A stretch of 40,435 nt of DNA from positions 1 through 40,435 of the forward strand of contig JBBAPK010000025.1 of assembly GCA_040400875.1 (NCBI GenBank). The letters run 5' to 3'. Shown in pieces: positions 1-7,150 of this stretch. Origin of the DNA: PBB1 sp040400875 (GTDB lineage Bacteria > Pseudomonadota > Gammaproteobacteria > Burkholderiales > Burkholderiaceae_C). Numbering within the stretch: position 1 is the stretch's first letter; each line of letters opens with the position of its first letter. The notes under the pieces are model-generated. The model had not been told where the DNA came from and did no database searches. It saw nothing but the letters and a program-made list of their open reading frames with translations. The translations under genes were made by a program, and so were the position numbers.

Positions 1-1775
1 GCCAGCAGGCCGAGGAAGGTGCCGTCGGCGCGGACGAGCATGGTGGTCTTGCCGAGCGATTCGAGTCGGACCGCCTGCTCACGGACCGCGTCCGGAACCT
101 CATCGTCGGCAAACAGCCGCAGGTTGCCGACGCTGACCTTTGCGGACGACACGACCGCGTGCATGCCCTTGCCCGTAACGGACTGAACCTCGGTCGCCGC
201 GGGCCATTCCAGCTTGCGCAGACGCGCAGCCTGCACGACGGCCTGTGCCAGCGGGTGGCCGCTGCGGCTCTCGACGCTGGCTGCGGTGGCCAGCAAGCCG
301 CCCTCATCGCCGCTCAGAACCACCACATCGGTGACGCTGGGCTTCCCGGTGGTGATGGTGCCGGTCTTGTCGAACGCGATCACCGACAGCGAGCGCAGGT
401 TCTCCAGATGAACGCCGCCCTTGATCAGCACGCCGCCCCGGGCGGCACGCGCCACGGCAGCCAGCACCGCCGAGGGCGTGGCGATGGCCAAGGCGCAGGG
501 CGAAGCGGCCACCAGCACCGCCATCGCCCGGTAGAAGGATTCTGCAAAAGGGAAGCCCATCAGCGGTGGGATCGCGATGAGAGCCGCAACGCCGAGAAGC
601 ACCAGCGGGACGAAGATCTTCTCGAACTTCGTCACGAAGCGCTGGGTCGGCGACTTGTCGGTCTGCGCTTCGGCGACAAGCTGAACCATGCGGGCCAATG
701 AACTGTCCTTGGCCAGCTTGGAGACCTCCACGCGCAGCAGGCCCTCGCCGTTCACCGTCCCAGCGAAGACCAGCGAATCGGCCTCCTTGTCCACGGGCAT
801 CGATTCACCCGTGATGGCTGCCTGGTCGACGGCGGACCTGCCTTCGAGCACTCTGCCGTCGGCGGGAATGCGCTGCCCCGGCCTCACCAGCACCTGGTCG
901 CCGCGCAGCAGGTTCTCCACCGGGATCTCGATCTCGATGGCATCCCGCAGGACCAGAGCCGTCTTCGGGGCCAGGTCCGCCAACGCTTCCATCGCGTGTC
1001 GGGCCCGGTCCATGGCCAGGTGCTCCAGCGCATGCCCCAGGCTGAACAGCACCAGCAACAGTGCGCCCTCGGCCCACTGACCCAGGGCCGCGGCACCCGC
1101 TGCCGCCACGATCATCAACACGTCGATGTCGAGGACCCGCTCGCGGATGCTCTGCCATGCATCGCGCATGGCGTAGTAGCCACCGATGGCGAGCGATGCA
1201 GCCAGAAGGCCCACGCTCACGACGTGCGCGTCATGCCGCAGACCCACGAGCCAGCCTGCGAGCAGCAGTGCGCCCGCAACCGCGCTCACGATCAACTCGC
1301 GGAACTCGACATGCCAAGGCGCGTCGTGATGCGCCTCGAGGACACCGTAGCCGAGCGCTTGGAGGCGCTGGACGATGGCCTTGCGCGACACCTTGTCGGT
1401 GTCGTATTCCAGACGCATGCGCTCGGCAGCGTAGCTGACCGAGGCTTCGAGAACGCCCTCCAGTCGGCCCAGGGCGTGCTCGATGACCGTGGCGCAGGTC
1501 GCGCAGTCCATGCCGTCGATGCGCATCAGCTCGTGCTGGTAGCGCCCGCTCAGCTCGGCGCCAGCCGCCTCCGCCATCCTGCGAACCTGCGGCATGGCCG
1601 TGCTCGCAGGGTCGTAGTGCAGGCACAGGAAAGGCTTGCCGTCCTGCTGAACGACATGCACCTTCTCCAGGCCTTGCGCCTGCAGGTTGTCGGTCAGACG
1701 CTGGATGCAGGAATCCCGCTCGTCCGGAACCCCCGGCAGGACGAGAGCCAACTGCAGCGCGAGCTTTTCAGTCAT
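1..1775 (-). CDS. P1B-type heavy-metal translocating P-type ATPase (C-terminus beyond window)
   Basis: An inner-membrane ATP-driven metal cation efflux pump; 591 residues are visible and the reading frame stays open to the left edge. The visible N-terminal part has a heavy-metal-associated domain with GMDCATC (C91, C94), a run of hydrophobic segments, an actuator region with TGES, the membrane metal-site motif SPC (C427) and the phosphorylation motif DKTGT (D469). The hinge GDGxND and the last helices lie outside the window. SPC instead of CPC is typical of the P1B-4 group (Co/Zn/Fe exporters), but those usually lack an N-terminal HMA domain, so the substrate is uncertain. It is the last visible gene of the arsenic operon, 191 bp after the thioredoxin-like gene. 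The start is the ATG at 1775, which gives a full N-terminus ahead of the HMA domain. Confidence 0.9.
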   Translation of the reverse strand, partial: MTEKLALQLALVLPGVPDERDSCIQRLTDNLQAQGLEKVHVVQQDGKPFLCLHYDPASTAMPQVRRMAEAAGAELSGRYQHELMRIDGMDCATCATVIEHALGRLEGVLEASVSYAAERMRLEYDTDKVSRKAIVQRLQALGYGVLEAHHDAPWHVEFRELIVSAVAGALLLAGWLVGLRHDAHVVSVGLLAASLAIGGYYAMRDAWQSIRERVLDIDVLMIVAAAGAAALGQWAEGALLLVLFSLGHALEHLAMDRARHAMEALADLAPKTALVLRDAIEIEIPVENLLRGDQVLVRPGQRIPADGRVLEGRSAVDQAAITGESMPVDKEADSLVFAGTVNGEGLLRVEVSKLAKDSSLARMVQLVAEAQTDKSPTQRFVTKFEKIFVPLVLLGVAALIAIPPLMGFPFAESFYRAMAVLVAASPCALAIATPSAVLAAVARAARGGVLIKGGVHLENLRSLSVIAFDKTGTITTGKPSVTDVVVLSGDEGGLLATAASVESRSGHPLAQAVVQAARLRKLEWPAATEVQSVTGKGMHAVVSSAKVSVGNLRLFADDEVPDAVREQAVRLESLGKTTMLVRADGTFLGLL

Positions 1776-1781
1776 TGAGCA

Positions 1782-1958
1782 TCATGCGCCTTGCACGACC
1801 GGGCAGCCGTCGAACGGCTTGATGCATCGCAAGCACGTCGCCGTCGGGCTGCGCTTGCCAGTCCACCACGGCATCGTCAGCGTGCGATGGAGCGGCAGCC
1901 GACGAAAGGTGGGGGGGCGGACCTCGCGCATCGCGGGAAGTTCGACCCTTGCGTTCAT
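1782..1958 (-). CDS. Possible small Cys-containing ORF between thioredoxin-like gene and ATPase
   Basis: A 58-codon open frame on the operon strand fills most of the 191-bp gap between two operon genes. It starts at ATG 1958, carries a CLRC pair and a further Cys near its end, and stops 6 bp before the ATPase ATG. No good ribosome binding site precedes it and I do not recognise a family. A second overlapping open frame on the same strand (stop at 1768) is equally plausible by composition. It may simply be untranslated spacer. Confidence 0.2.
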   Translation of the reverse strand: MNARVELPAMREVRPPTFRRLPLHRTLTMPWWTGKRSPTATCLRCIKPFDGCPVVQGA

Positions 1959-1966
1959 CGCACGTC

Positions 1967-2254
1967 TCAGGCCAAGAGCCATTGCTCGACCTTTCCACGA
2001 CTCGGCACGCCGCCGGCATGAACGACCTTGCCGTCGATCACCACGGCCGGTGTGGACATCACGCCGTAGCTCATGATGTCGCGCATCTCCTCGACCTTGC
2101 TGAGCGTCACCGCCACGCCCTTGTCCTTCGCGGCCTGCTCGATCAGCGCGACAGTGTTCTTGCAGTTGGCGCAGCCGCTGCCGAGTACCTTGATGTCCGT
2201 GTGAATCTCCTTGAGTTGCGGTAGTGGGAAGAAGGCGGGAGCTGGTGCCTTCAG
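1967..2254 (-). CDS. Small thioredoxin-fold (Thioredoxin_3-like) protein
   Basis: A small cytoplasmic thiol protein of about 80-95 residues. It has a CxxC redox or metal site (GSGCANCKNT) near the N-terminus, the cis-proline motif STPAVV and a C-terminal helix, which matches the small redox proteins often encoded next to COG0701 permeases. No ATG lies at a sensible place. An in-frame CTG at 2254 overlaps the stop of the upstream permease gene, and an ATT at 2206 directly follows AAGGAG. Translation may therefore start at a non-AUG codon through coupling to the permease. The coordinates use the CTG; the true N-terminus is uncertain. Its role is inferred from context: delivering or reducing a metalloid or thiol substrate for the permease. 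Confidence 0.75.
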   Translation of the reverse strand: MKAPAPAFFPLPQLKEIHTDIKVLGSGCANCKNTVALIEQAAKDKGVAVTLSKVEEMRDIMSYGVMSTPAVVIDGKVVHAGGVPSRGKVEQWLLA

Positions 2255-3303
2255 AGCGCCAGGTTGAAGACGTAGCCCACGATCAGGATGCCGGTGGCGA
2301 CCACGCCCACGAAGGTGGCGATCAGGCGCAGCTTCAACACCTTGCGCAGGATGATCATTTCGGGCAGCGAGAGCGCGATCACGCTCATCATGAAAGCCAG
2401 CACGGTGCCGAGTGCCGCGCCCTTGGCTAGGAGCGCCTGAACGATGGGGATGATCCCGGCCGCGTTGGTGTACATCGGCACACCGATCACCACCGCCAGC
2501 GGCACCGACCACCAGGCGTCCTTGCCCATGAAGGACGCCATGAAGTCCTGCGGCACCCAGCCGTGGATGGCCGCGCCGATGGCGATGCCCGCGAGGATGT
2601 AGGGCCAGACCTTGCCGACGATCTCGCGAACGCTGGCGAAGCCGCCTTCGATGCGCTCGACGAGCGTCATGCCGTCACTGCCGACCGCGGCCTGCACCTT
2701 GGGCATGTCGCGCACCCAGTCTTCCAGGTACGCCTCCATCTTGAGGCGGCCGATCACCCAGCCGGCGACGATTGCCACGGTCAGGCCCAGGCCGAGGTAC
2801 AGCGCAGCGATCTTCCAGCCGAACAGCCCGAACAGCAGCACCAGGGCCACTTCGTTGACCATGGGCGCCGAGATCAGGAAGGAGAAGGTCACGCCCAGCG
2901 GTACGCCGGCCTGCACGAAACCGATGAACAGCGGCACGGCGGAGCAGGAGCAGAACGGCGTGACGATGCCAAGACTGGCGGCCATGACGTTGGCGACGCC
3001 TTCCGTCTTGCCTGCCAGCAACGCACGGGTGCGCTCCGGCGTGAAGTAGGAGTTGATCATCCCCATCACGAACACCACCGCGGTGAGCAGCAGCAGCACC
3101 TTGGGCGTGTCGTAGAGGAAGAACTGCAGCGCACCGCCGAGGTGGCTGTCGCGTTCGACCGGCAGTGCCGCCACCAGCGCCTCGGATGCCGGGCTCAATG
3201 CCTGGTAGAGCGCCAACCAGACGAGCGCTGCCGTGAGCAGGAACAGCTTCGGGTGCTGGCGGGGCAGTTGCTGTGTGCGTTGGGAAAGGGTCAGGGTGCT
3301 CAT
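2251..3303 (-). CDS. COG0701 permease, ArsP-like
   Basis: A 350-residue inner-membrane permease with about eight hydrophobic segments. The diagnostic motif TPFCSCSAVPLF (C118, C120) is followed by SAPMVNEVAL and lies in the conserved core of the COG0701/ArsP family. Characterised ArsP proteins export trivalent organoarsenicals such as methylarsenite; other family members are uncharacterised. Its place between arsenic genes and a CxxC thioredoxin-like protein fits metalloid export, but the exact substrate is inferred. ATG 3303 is chosen because GGAG precedes it by about 10 nt. A longer N-terminal extension would add only a basic non-family sequence. The stop codon overlaps the likely CTG start of the next gene, which suggests translational coupling. 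Confidence 0.85.
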   Translation of the reverse strand: MSTLTLSQRTQQLPRQHPKLFLLTAALVWLALYQALSPASEALVAALPVERDSHLGGALQFFLYDTPKVLLLLTAVVFVMGMINSYFTPERTRALLAGKTEGVANVMAASLGIVTPFCSCSAVPLFIGFVQAGVPLGVTFSFLISAPMVNEVALVLLFGLFGWKIAALYLGLGLTVAIVAGWVIGRLKMEAYLEDWVRDMPKVQAAVGSDGMTLVERIEGGFASVREIVGKVWPYILAGIAIGAAIHGWVPQDFMASFMGKDAWWSVPLAVVIGVPMYTNAAGIIPIVQALLAKGAALGTVLAFMMSVIALSLPEMIILRKVLKLRLIATFVGVVATGILIVGYVFNLAL

Positions 3304-3380
3304 GTTGCGGGGTCTCCGTCGTGAAGACGGAAGCCGCTGCAAAAGGATTCACCCGTGTCGGATTGCGACGTTGACCAGGA

Positions 3381-3959
3381 TCAGACGGCGGGCGTACGCG
3401 GCACGTGGCCGGCCACGGTGCCGTCGGGCTCAAAGCTCACCTGGCACACCGTCGTCAACCGGTCACGCAGGCGCTGGCGTGCGCGCAGGAGCCGCGACTT
3501 GGCAGCCGGCAGCGCAAGGCCGTGGTTCTCGGCGAAGTCGCGGACTGTCTGCCCCGCCAGATCACAGGCGCCGAGGATGGCCGCGTCCTCGGCCGACAGT
3601 TCTGCCATCGTCCGTTCCAGGCAGGTGGCGAGTGCATCCACCGGCGGCGGTGGATCGTCCTGCAGCGCGGCAGGCTCGTCGTTGCCATCGGGCAAGGGCT
3701 CGGAGGGGTGTGTCGCGCGAGCCCGGTCGATCAGCGCGTTGCGCGCCACCTGGAACAGCCAGGCGCGCGGGTTGTCCAGGGTGCAGAAGCCCTGGCCATG
3801 GCGCATTGCCTTCACGAACACGTCCTGCAGCACGTCGTTGGCCGTGTCGGCATCGGCCACCCGATGCCGCAGGTAGCCGAGCAACTCGGCTTCGTGGGCT
3901 TGCCACGCCGCCGACACGCACGAGAACGCGCCGGCCGGCGCAGCCGCACCAGCGGGCAT
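3381..3959 (-). CDS. ECF-type RNA polymerase sigma factor (SigZ-like)
   Basis: A 192-residue sigma-70 family protein of the extracytoplasmic-function class. Region 2 is recognisable (AWQAHEAELLGYLRHRV, DVLQDVFVKA, then NPRAWLFQVARNALID) and region 4 carries a helix-turn-helix (GQTVRDFAENHGL followed by AAKSRLLRARQRL). It resembles SigZ-like sigma factors found in bacterial metalloid operons. The gene sits between arsH and the ArsP-like permease, its ATG only 4 bp past the arsH stop. An upstream GTG at 4022 would overlap arsH by 59 bp and add a low-complexity N-terminus, so I prefer ATG 3959. No anti-sigma factor gene is adjacent. It could redirect polymerase to the operon's own promoter, but this is inference. 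Confidence 0.88.
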   Translation of the reverse strand: MPAGAAAPAGAFSCVSAAWQAHEAELLGYLRHRVADADTANDVLQDVFVKAMRHGQGFCTLDNPRAWLFQVARNALIDRARATHPSEPLPDGNDEPAALQDDPPPPVDALATCLERTMAELSAEDAAILGACDLAGQTVRDFAENHGLALPAAKSRLLRARQRLRDRLTTVCQVSFEPDGTVAGHVPRTPAV

Positions 3960-3963
3960 CGAT

Positions 3964-4686
3964 TCAGATCGACCGCTGGTTGACCCGCCTGGAGAGTTCT
4001 GCGGCGCTTTCACGGCGTTCACTGTAGCGGTCGACCAGGTAAGGCGCCACGTCGCGCGTGAGCAGCGTGAACTTCATCAGTTCCTCCATCACGTCGACCA
4101 CGCGCTCGTAGTAGGCCGAGGGCTTCATGCGGCCGGCTTCGTCAAACTCCTGGAACGCCTTGGCCACCGAGGACTGGTTGGGGATGGTGATCATGCGCAT
4201 CCAGCGCCCGAGCACGCGCATCTGGTTGACGGCGTTGAAAGATTGTGAACCGCCAGAGACCTCCATCACCGCCAGCGTCTTGCCCTGCGTCGGCCGCACG
4301 GCGCCCAGGCTGAGCGGGATCCAGTCGATCTGCGCCTTCAAGATGCCGGTCATCGCGCCATGGCGTTCCGGCGACGTCCAGACCATGCCTTCCGCCCAGG
4401 TCGCTGCCTCGCGCAGTTCCTGCACCTTGGAGTGCGTGTCGGGCACGCTGTCGGGCAGCGGCAAGCCGGAGGGGTCGTAGATGCGCACCTCGCCGCCCAT
4501 CGCGCGCAGCAGGCGTGCCGCTTCCAGCGTGAGCAGCTTGCTGTAGGAGCGCTCGCGCAGCGAGCCGTACAGCATCAGGAAGCGCGGCGGGTGGGCCGAG
4601 GACCCGGCACCTGCGAAGCGTCCGCCGCTGGGGCGGTCGAACAGCGCCGGGTCGACGTTGTGTAGGCTGTCTTCAGCGGACGACAC
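3964..4686 (-). CDS. arsH: ArsH, NADPH-dependent FMN reductase / organoarsenical oxidase
   Basis: A 240-residue flavodoxin-like protein that matches ArsH along its whole length. The FMN phosphate-binding loop GSLRERSYS follows an N-terminal extension typical of the family, and the conserved stretch SPERHGAMTGILKAQIDW is present. ArsH proteins oxidise trivalent methyl- and aryl-arsenicals to less toxic pentavalent forms using NADPH and FMN, and also reduce quinones and azo dyes. Translation probably starts at GTG 4686, which overlaps the end of the preceding arsC by 14 bp, so the two are likely translationally coupled. The protein acts in the cytosol. Confidence 0.95.
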   Translation of the reverse strand: MSSAEDSLHNVDPALFDRPSGGRFAGAGSSAHPPRFLMLYGSLRERSYSKLLTLEAARLLRAMGGEVRIYDPSGLPLPDSVPDTHSKVQELREAATWAEGMVWTSPERHGAMTGILKAQIDWIPLSLGAVRPTQGKTLAVMEVSGGSQSFNAVNQMRVLGRWMRMITIPNQSSVAKAFQEFDEAGRMKPSAYYERVVDVMEELMKFTLLTRDVAPYLVDRYSERRESAAELSRRVNQRSI

Positions 4687-5101
4687 GGCGGCCCTCCGCG
4701 TCGATCACGGCTTCGCCGTCTTCCTTGTTGAACGCGCCTCGCTGCGGGTTGGGCAGCAGGTCGAGCACGGTCTCCGATGGCCGGCACAGCCGCGTGCCCA
4801 GCGGCGAGACCACGACCGGCCGGTTCATCAGGATCGGATGCGCAACGATGAAGTCGATCAACTGGTCATCGGTCCAGTGCGCCTCGTCAAGTTTCAGGGC
4901 GTCGTACGGTGTTCCCTTGCGTCGCAACAGATCCCGCACACCGATGCCCATGGCCGAAAGCAGCTCGACCAGCTTGGTGCGAGACGGCGGTGTCTTGAGG
5001 TAGTCGACGACGACGGGTTCGTCGCCGCTGTTGCGGATCAGGGCGAGTACGTTGCGGGAGGTCCCGCACTCGGGGTTGTGGAAGATGGTGATGTCGCTCA
5101 T
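4673..5101 (-). CDS. arsC: Arsenate reductase ArsC, glutaredoxin-linked class
   Basis: A 142-residue arsenate reductase of the E. coli plasmid R773 type. The catalytic cysteine is C12 in FHNPECGTSR, and the conserved RKGTPY, HPILMNRPVVV and the arginine in GTRLCRPSE are present. It reduces arsenate to arsenite in the cytosol using glutathione and glutaredoxin; Acr3 just upstream exports the product. It is the second of two unrelated arsenate reductases in this operon. A 39-bp gap separates it from acr3, and its 3' end overlaps the start of arsH. Confidence 0.95.
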   Translation of the reverse strand: MSDITIFHNPECGTSRNVLALIRNSGDEPVVVDYLKTPPSRTKLVELLSAMGIGVRDLLRRKGTPYDALKLDEAHWTDDQLIDFIVAHPILMNRPVVVSPLGTRLCRPSETVLDLLPNPQRGAFNKEDGEAVIDAEGRRVVR

Positions 5102-5140
5102 GGCGTCGAGTGTGCCTCGGGGGTGCGTGGCTCTGCCCTG

Positions 5141-6205
5141 TCAGCCGCGCTCGTACCAGCCCTTGCTCTGATTCACGACCCGAACGACCAGCAGCATCAC
5201 CGGCACCTCGATCAGCACGCCGACGACGGTCGCGAGGGCCGCACCGGACTCGAAGCCGAACAGGCTGATCGCGGCGGCCACCGCCAGTTCGAAGAAGTTG
5301 CTCGCGCCGATCAGCGCCGACGGGCAGGCCACGCTGTGGGACTCGCCGAGACGCCGGTTCAGCCAGTAGGCCAGGCCCGAGTTGAACAGCACCTGGATCA
5401 GGATCGGCACCGCCAACATCGCGATGACCAGCGGCTGCTTCAGGATCGCTTCGCCCTGGAAGCCGAAGAGCAGCACGAGCGTGGCCAGCAGCGCGGTGAT
5501 CGACAAGGGGCCGATCTTCGCGAGGGTGGCATCGAACGATGCCTGGCCGCGCGCCAGCAGCGCCTTGCGCCAGAGTTGGGCGATCACCACCGGGATCACG
5601 ATGTACAGGACCACCGAGGTGATCAGCGTGTCCCAAGGCACGGTGATCGACGACAGGCCGAGCAGCAACGCCACGATCGGCGCGAAGGCGAACACCATGA
5701 TGGTGTCGTTCAGCGCCACCTGGCTGAGCGTGAAGAGCGGGTGGCCGTTGGTCAACCGGCTCCAGACGAACACCATGGCCGTGCAAGGCGCCGCGGCGAG
5801 CAGGATCAGGCCGGCAATGTAGCTGTCTGCCTGACCGGCAGGCAGGTACGGCGCGAAGACGTGGCGGATGAAGATCCAGCCCAGCAGCGCCATCGAGAAG
5901 GGCTTCACGGCCCAATTGACGAACAGCGTGACGCCGATACCGCGCCAGTGCTGCTTCACCTGGCTCAACGCGCCGAAGTCGACCTTCAGCAGCATCGGGA
6001 TGATCATCACCCAGATCAGCAGCCCGACAGGCAGGTTGACCTTGGCGATCTCCATCTTGCCGATGGCCTGGACCGGGCCCGGAAGCAGCTGGCCCAGGGC
6101 GATGCCGACCACGATGCAGAGAAAGACCCAGACGGTCAGGTAGCGCTCGAAGACGCTCATCGGAGTGGGCACAGTGGCCGGCGCGGGAAGGCTGGCGGCA
6201 GACAT
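5141..6205 (-). CDS. acr3: Acr3 arsenite efflux permease
   Basis: A 354-residue inner-membrane arsenite exporter of the ACR3/BART family with about ten transmembrane segments. The family-defining cysteine lies in LAAAPCTAMVFVWSRLTNG (C141), with the conserved NDTIMV and ALIGASNFFELAVA segments further on. Acr3 exports arsenite using the membrane potential without needing an ATPase, which fits the absence of arsA here. ATG 6205 overlaps the stop of the upstream arsC (6208-6210 region) within a few bases; a TTG two codons earlier (6211) is an alternative. It removes arsenite made by both arsenate reductases that flank it. Confidence 0.96.
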   Translation of the reverse strand: MSAASLPAPATVPTPMSVFERYLTVWVFLCIVVGIALGQLLPGPVQAIGKMEIAKVNLPVGLLIWVMIIPMLLKVDFGALSQVKQHWRGIGVTLFVNWAVKPFSMALLGWIFIRHVFAPYLPAGQADSYIAGLILLAAAPCTAMVFVWSRLTNGHPLFTLSQVALNDTIMVFAFAPIVALLLGLSSITVPWDTLITSVVLYIVIPVVIAQLWRKALLARGQASFDATLAKIGPLSITALLATLVLLFGFQGEAILKQPLVIAMLAVPILIQVLFNSGLAYWLNRRLGESHSVACPSALIGASNFFELAVAAAISLFGFESGAALATVVGVLIEVPVMLLVVRVVNQSKGWYERG

Positions 6206-6207
6206 GG

Positions 6208-6714
6208 TCAACGGGTCCCGATGTCCTTGATCTCGCGCTGGATGGACATCTTGTCCAGCGACCGCAGAGGCAGCGCCAACATCAACTCGATACGGCGCTT
6301 CAGGACCACCGCGGTATCCCAGAACACCTTGGCCTTCTGAGCGTCGCTGCCTTCAAATGCTGCCGGATCGGCCACGCCCCAGTGGGCGCTCATCGGCTGG
6401 CCGGGCCACACGGGACACACTTCACCGGCGGCGTTGTCGCAGACGGTGAAGACGAAGTCGAGTTGCGGCGCATCCGCTTTGGCGAACTCCGCCCAATCCT
6501 TGCTCCGGTAGCCGTCGCTCGGGATATGCATCGCCGCCAAGGTCTGGAGCGCAAACGGATTGACGACACCGCCAGGTTGGCTACTCGCTGAAAAGGCCCT
6601 GAAGTTGCCTCTGCCCATGCTGTTCATCAGGCCCTCGGCCATGATCGAACGGGCCGAGTTGTGGGTGCAGACGAACAATACGTTGTAGACCTTTGAAGGG
6701 GTGTCTTGGCTCAT
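6208..6714 (-). CDS. arsC: Arsenate reductase ArsC, low-molecular-weight phosphatase fold
   Basis: A 168-residue arsenate reductase related to low-molecular-weight protein tyrosine phosphatases. The CX5R P-loop is VCTHNSARS (C16, R22). Two downstream cysteines, in FTVCDNA and EVCPVWPG, match the resolving pair used by thioredoxin-coupled enzymes, and HWGVADPA is also conserved. It is unrelated by fold to the glutaredoxin-type ArsC encoded one gene away, giving the cell two reductants for arsenate. ATG 6714 is preceded by GGAG with about 6 nt spacing. The gene lies between arsR and acr3. Confidence 0.95.
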   Translation of the reverse strand: MSQDTPSKVYNVLFVCTHNSARSIMAEGLMNSMGRGNFRAFSASSQPGGVVNPFALQTLAAMHIPSDGYRSKDWAEFAKADAPQLDFVFTVCDNAAGEVCPVWPGQPMSAHWGVADPAAFEGSDAQKAKVFWDTAVVLKRRIELMLALPLRSLDKMSIQREIKDIGTR

Positions 6715-6757
6715 TTCAGCTCCGAGGATGGTTTCGTTGTGGAGGGATGTTCGTGGC

Positions 6758-7123
6758 TCAGCAGGTCGTGCACCCGGGCGGCGATGCGACGTCGCAGGTG
6801 ACGCCGTCCGTGGCCTGGCAGCAATGCGCGGTGAGGTAGACCAGCAGCGCGTTCATTCGCTCCAGCGAGGGTCGGTAGATCAGATTCCGGCCGTCGCGCT
6901 CCTGCGACACCATGCCGGCGTGCATCAGTTCCTTCAGGTGGAAGGAGAGAGTCGAGCCGGGCACATCGAGCGTCGCTGCCAGCGCGCCGGGCGTAAGTCC
7001 CTGCGGTCCGGCGCCGACCAGTGCGCGGAAGATGCGCAGACGCATGCCCTGGGCCAGTGCGGCGAGCGACGTGACGGCGGCTTGCTCGTCCATCAGGCGG
7101 TTGCGGGTCCGGGTTGCGGCCAT
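6758..7123 (-). CDS. arsR: ArsR arsenite-responsive repressor
   Basis: A 121-residue winged-helix repressor of the ArsR/SmtB family. The recognition helix region is LDVPGSTLSFHLKELMHAGMV, followed by the wing (ERDGRNLIYRPS). The classic CVC sensor site in the DNA-binding helix is missing. Instead the C-terminus has C101, C102, C110, C118 and C121, a layout like the C-terminal CC...C arsenite site of Acidithiobacillus-type ArsR. It is expected to leave its operator when arsenite binds. A strong ribosome binding site (AGGGAGAA) precedes ATG 7123. It is the third gene of the operon, so it would be co-transcribed and autoregulated. Confidence 0.95.
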   Translation of the reverse strand: MAATRTRNRLMDEQAAVTSLAALAQGMRLRIFRALVGAGPQGLTPGALAATLDVPGSTLSFHLKELMHAGMVSQERDGRNLIYRPSLERMNALLVYLTAHCCQATDGVTCDVASPPGCTTC

Positions 7124-7150
7124 GGTCGTTCTCCCTCGCTGGGAAAGTGG

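Noticed and set aside
1768..2019. Second small minus-strand frame between the thioredoxin-like gene and the ATPase
   Set aside because: Overlaps both neighbours, lacks a ribosome binding site and shows no recognisable family.
4658..6340. 560-codon plus-strand frame opposite acr3 and arsC
   Set aside because: Gln/His/Asp/Arg-rich low-complexity reading, typical antisense shadow; the minus strand holds clear arsenic genes.
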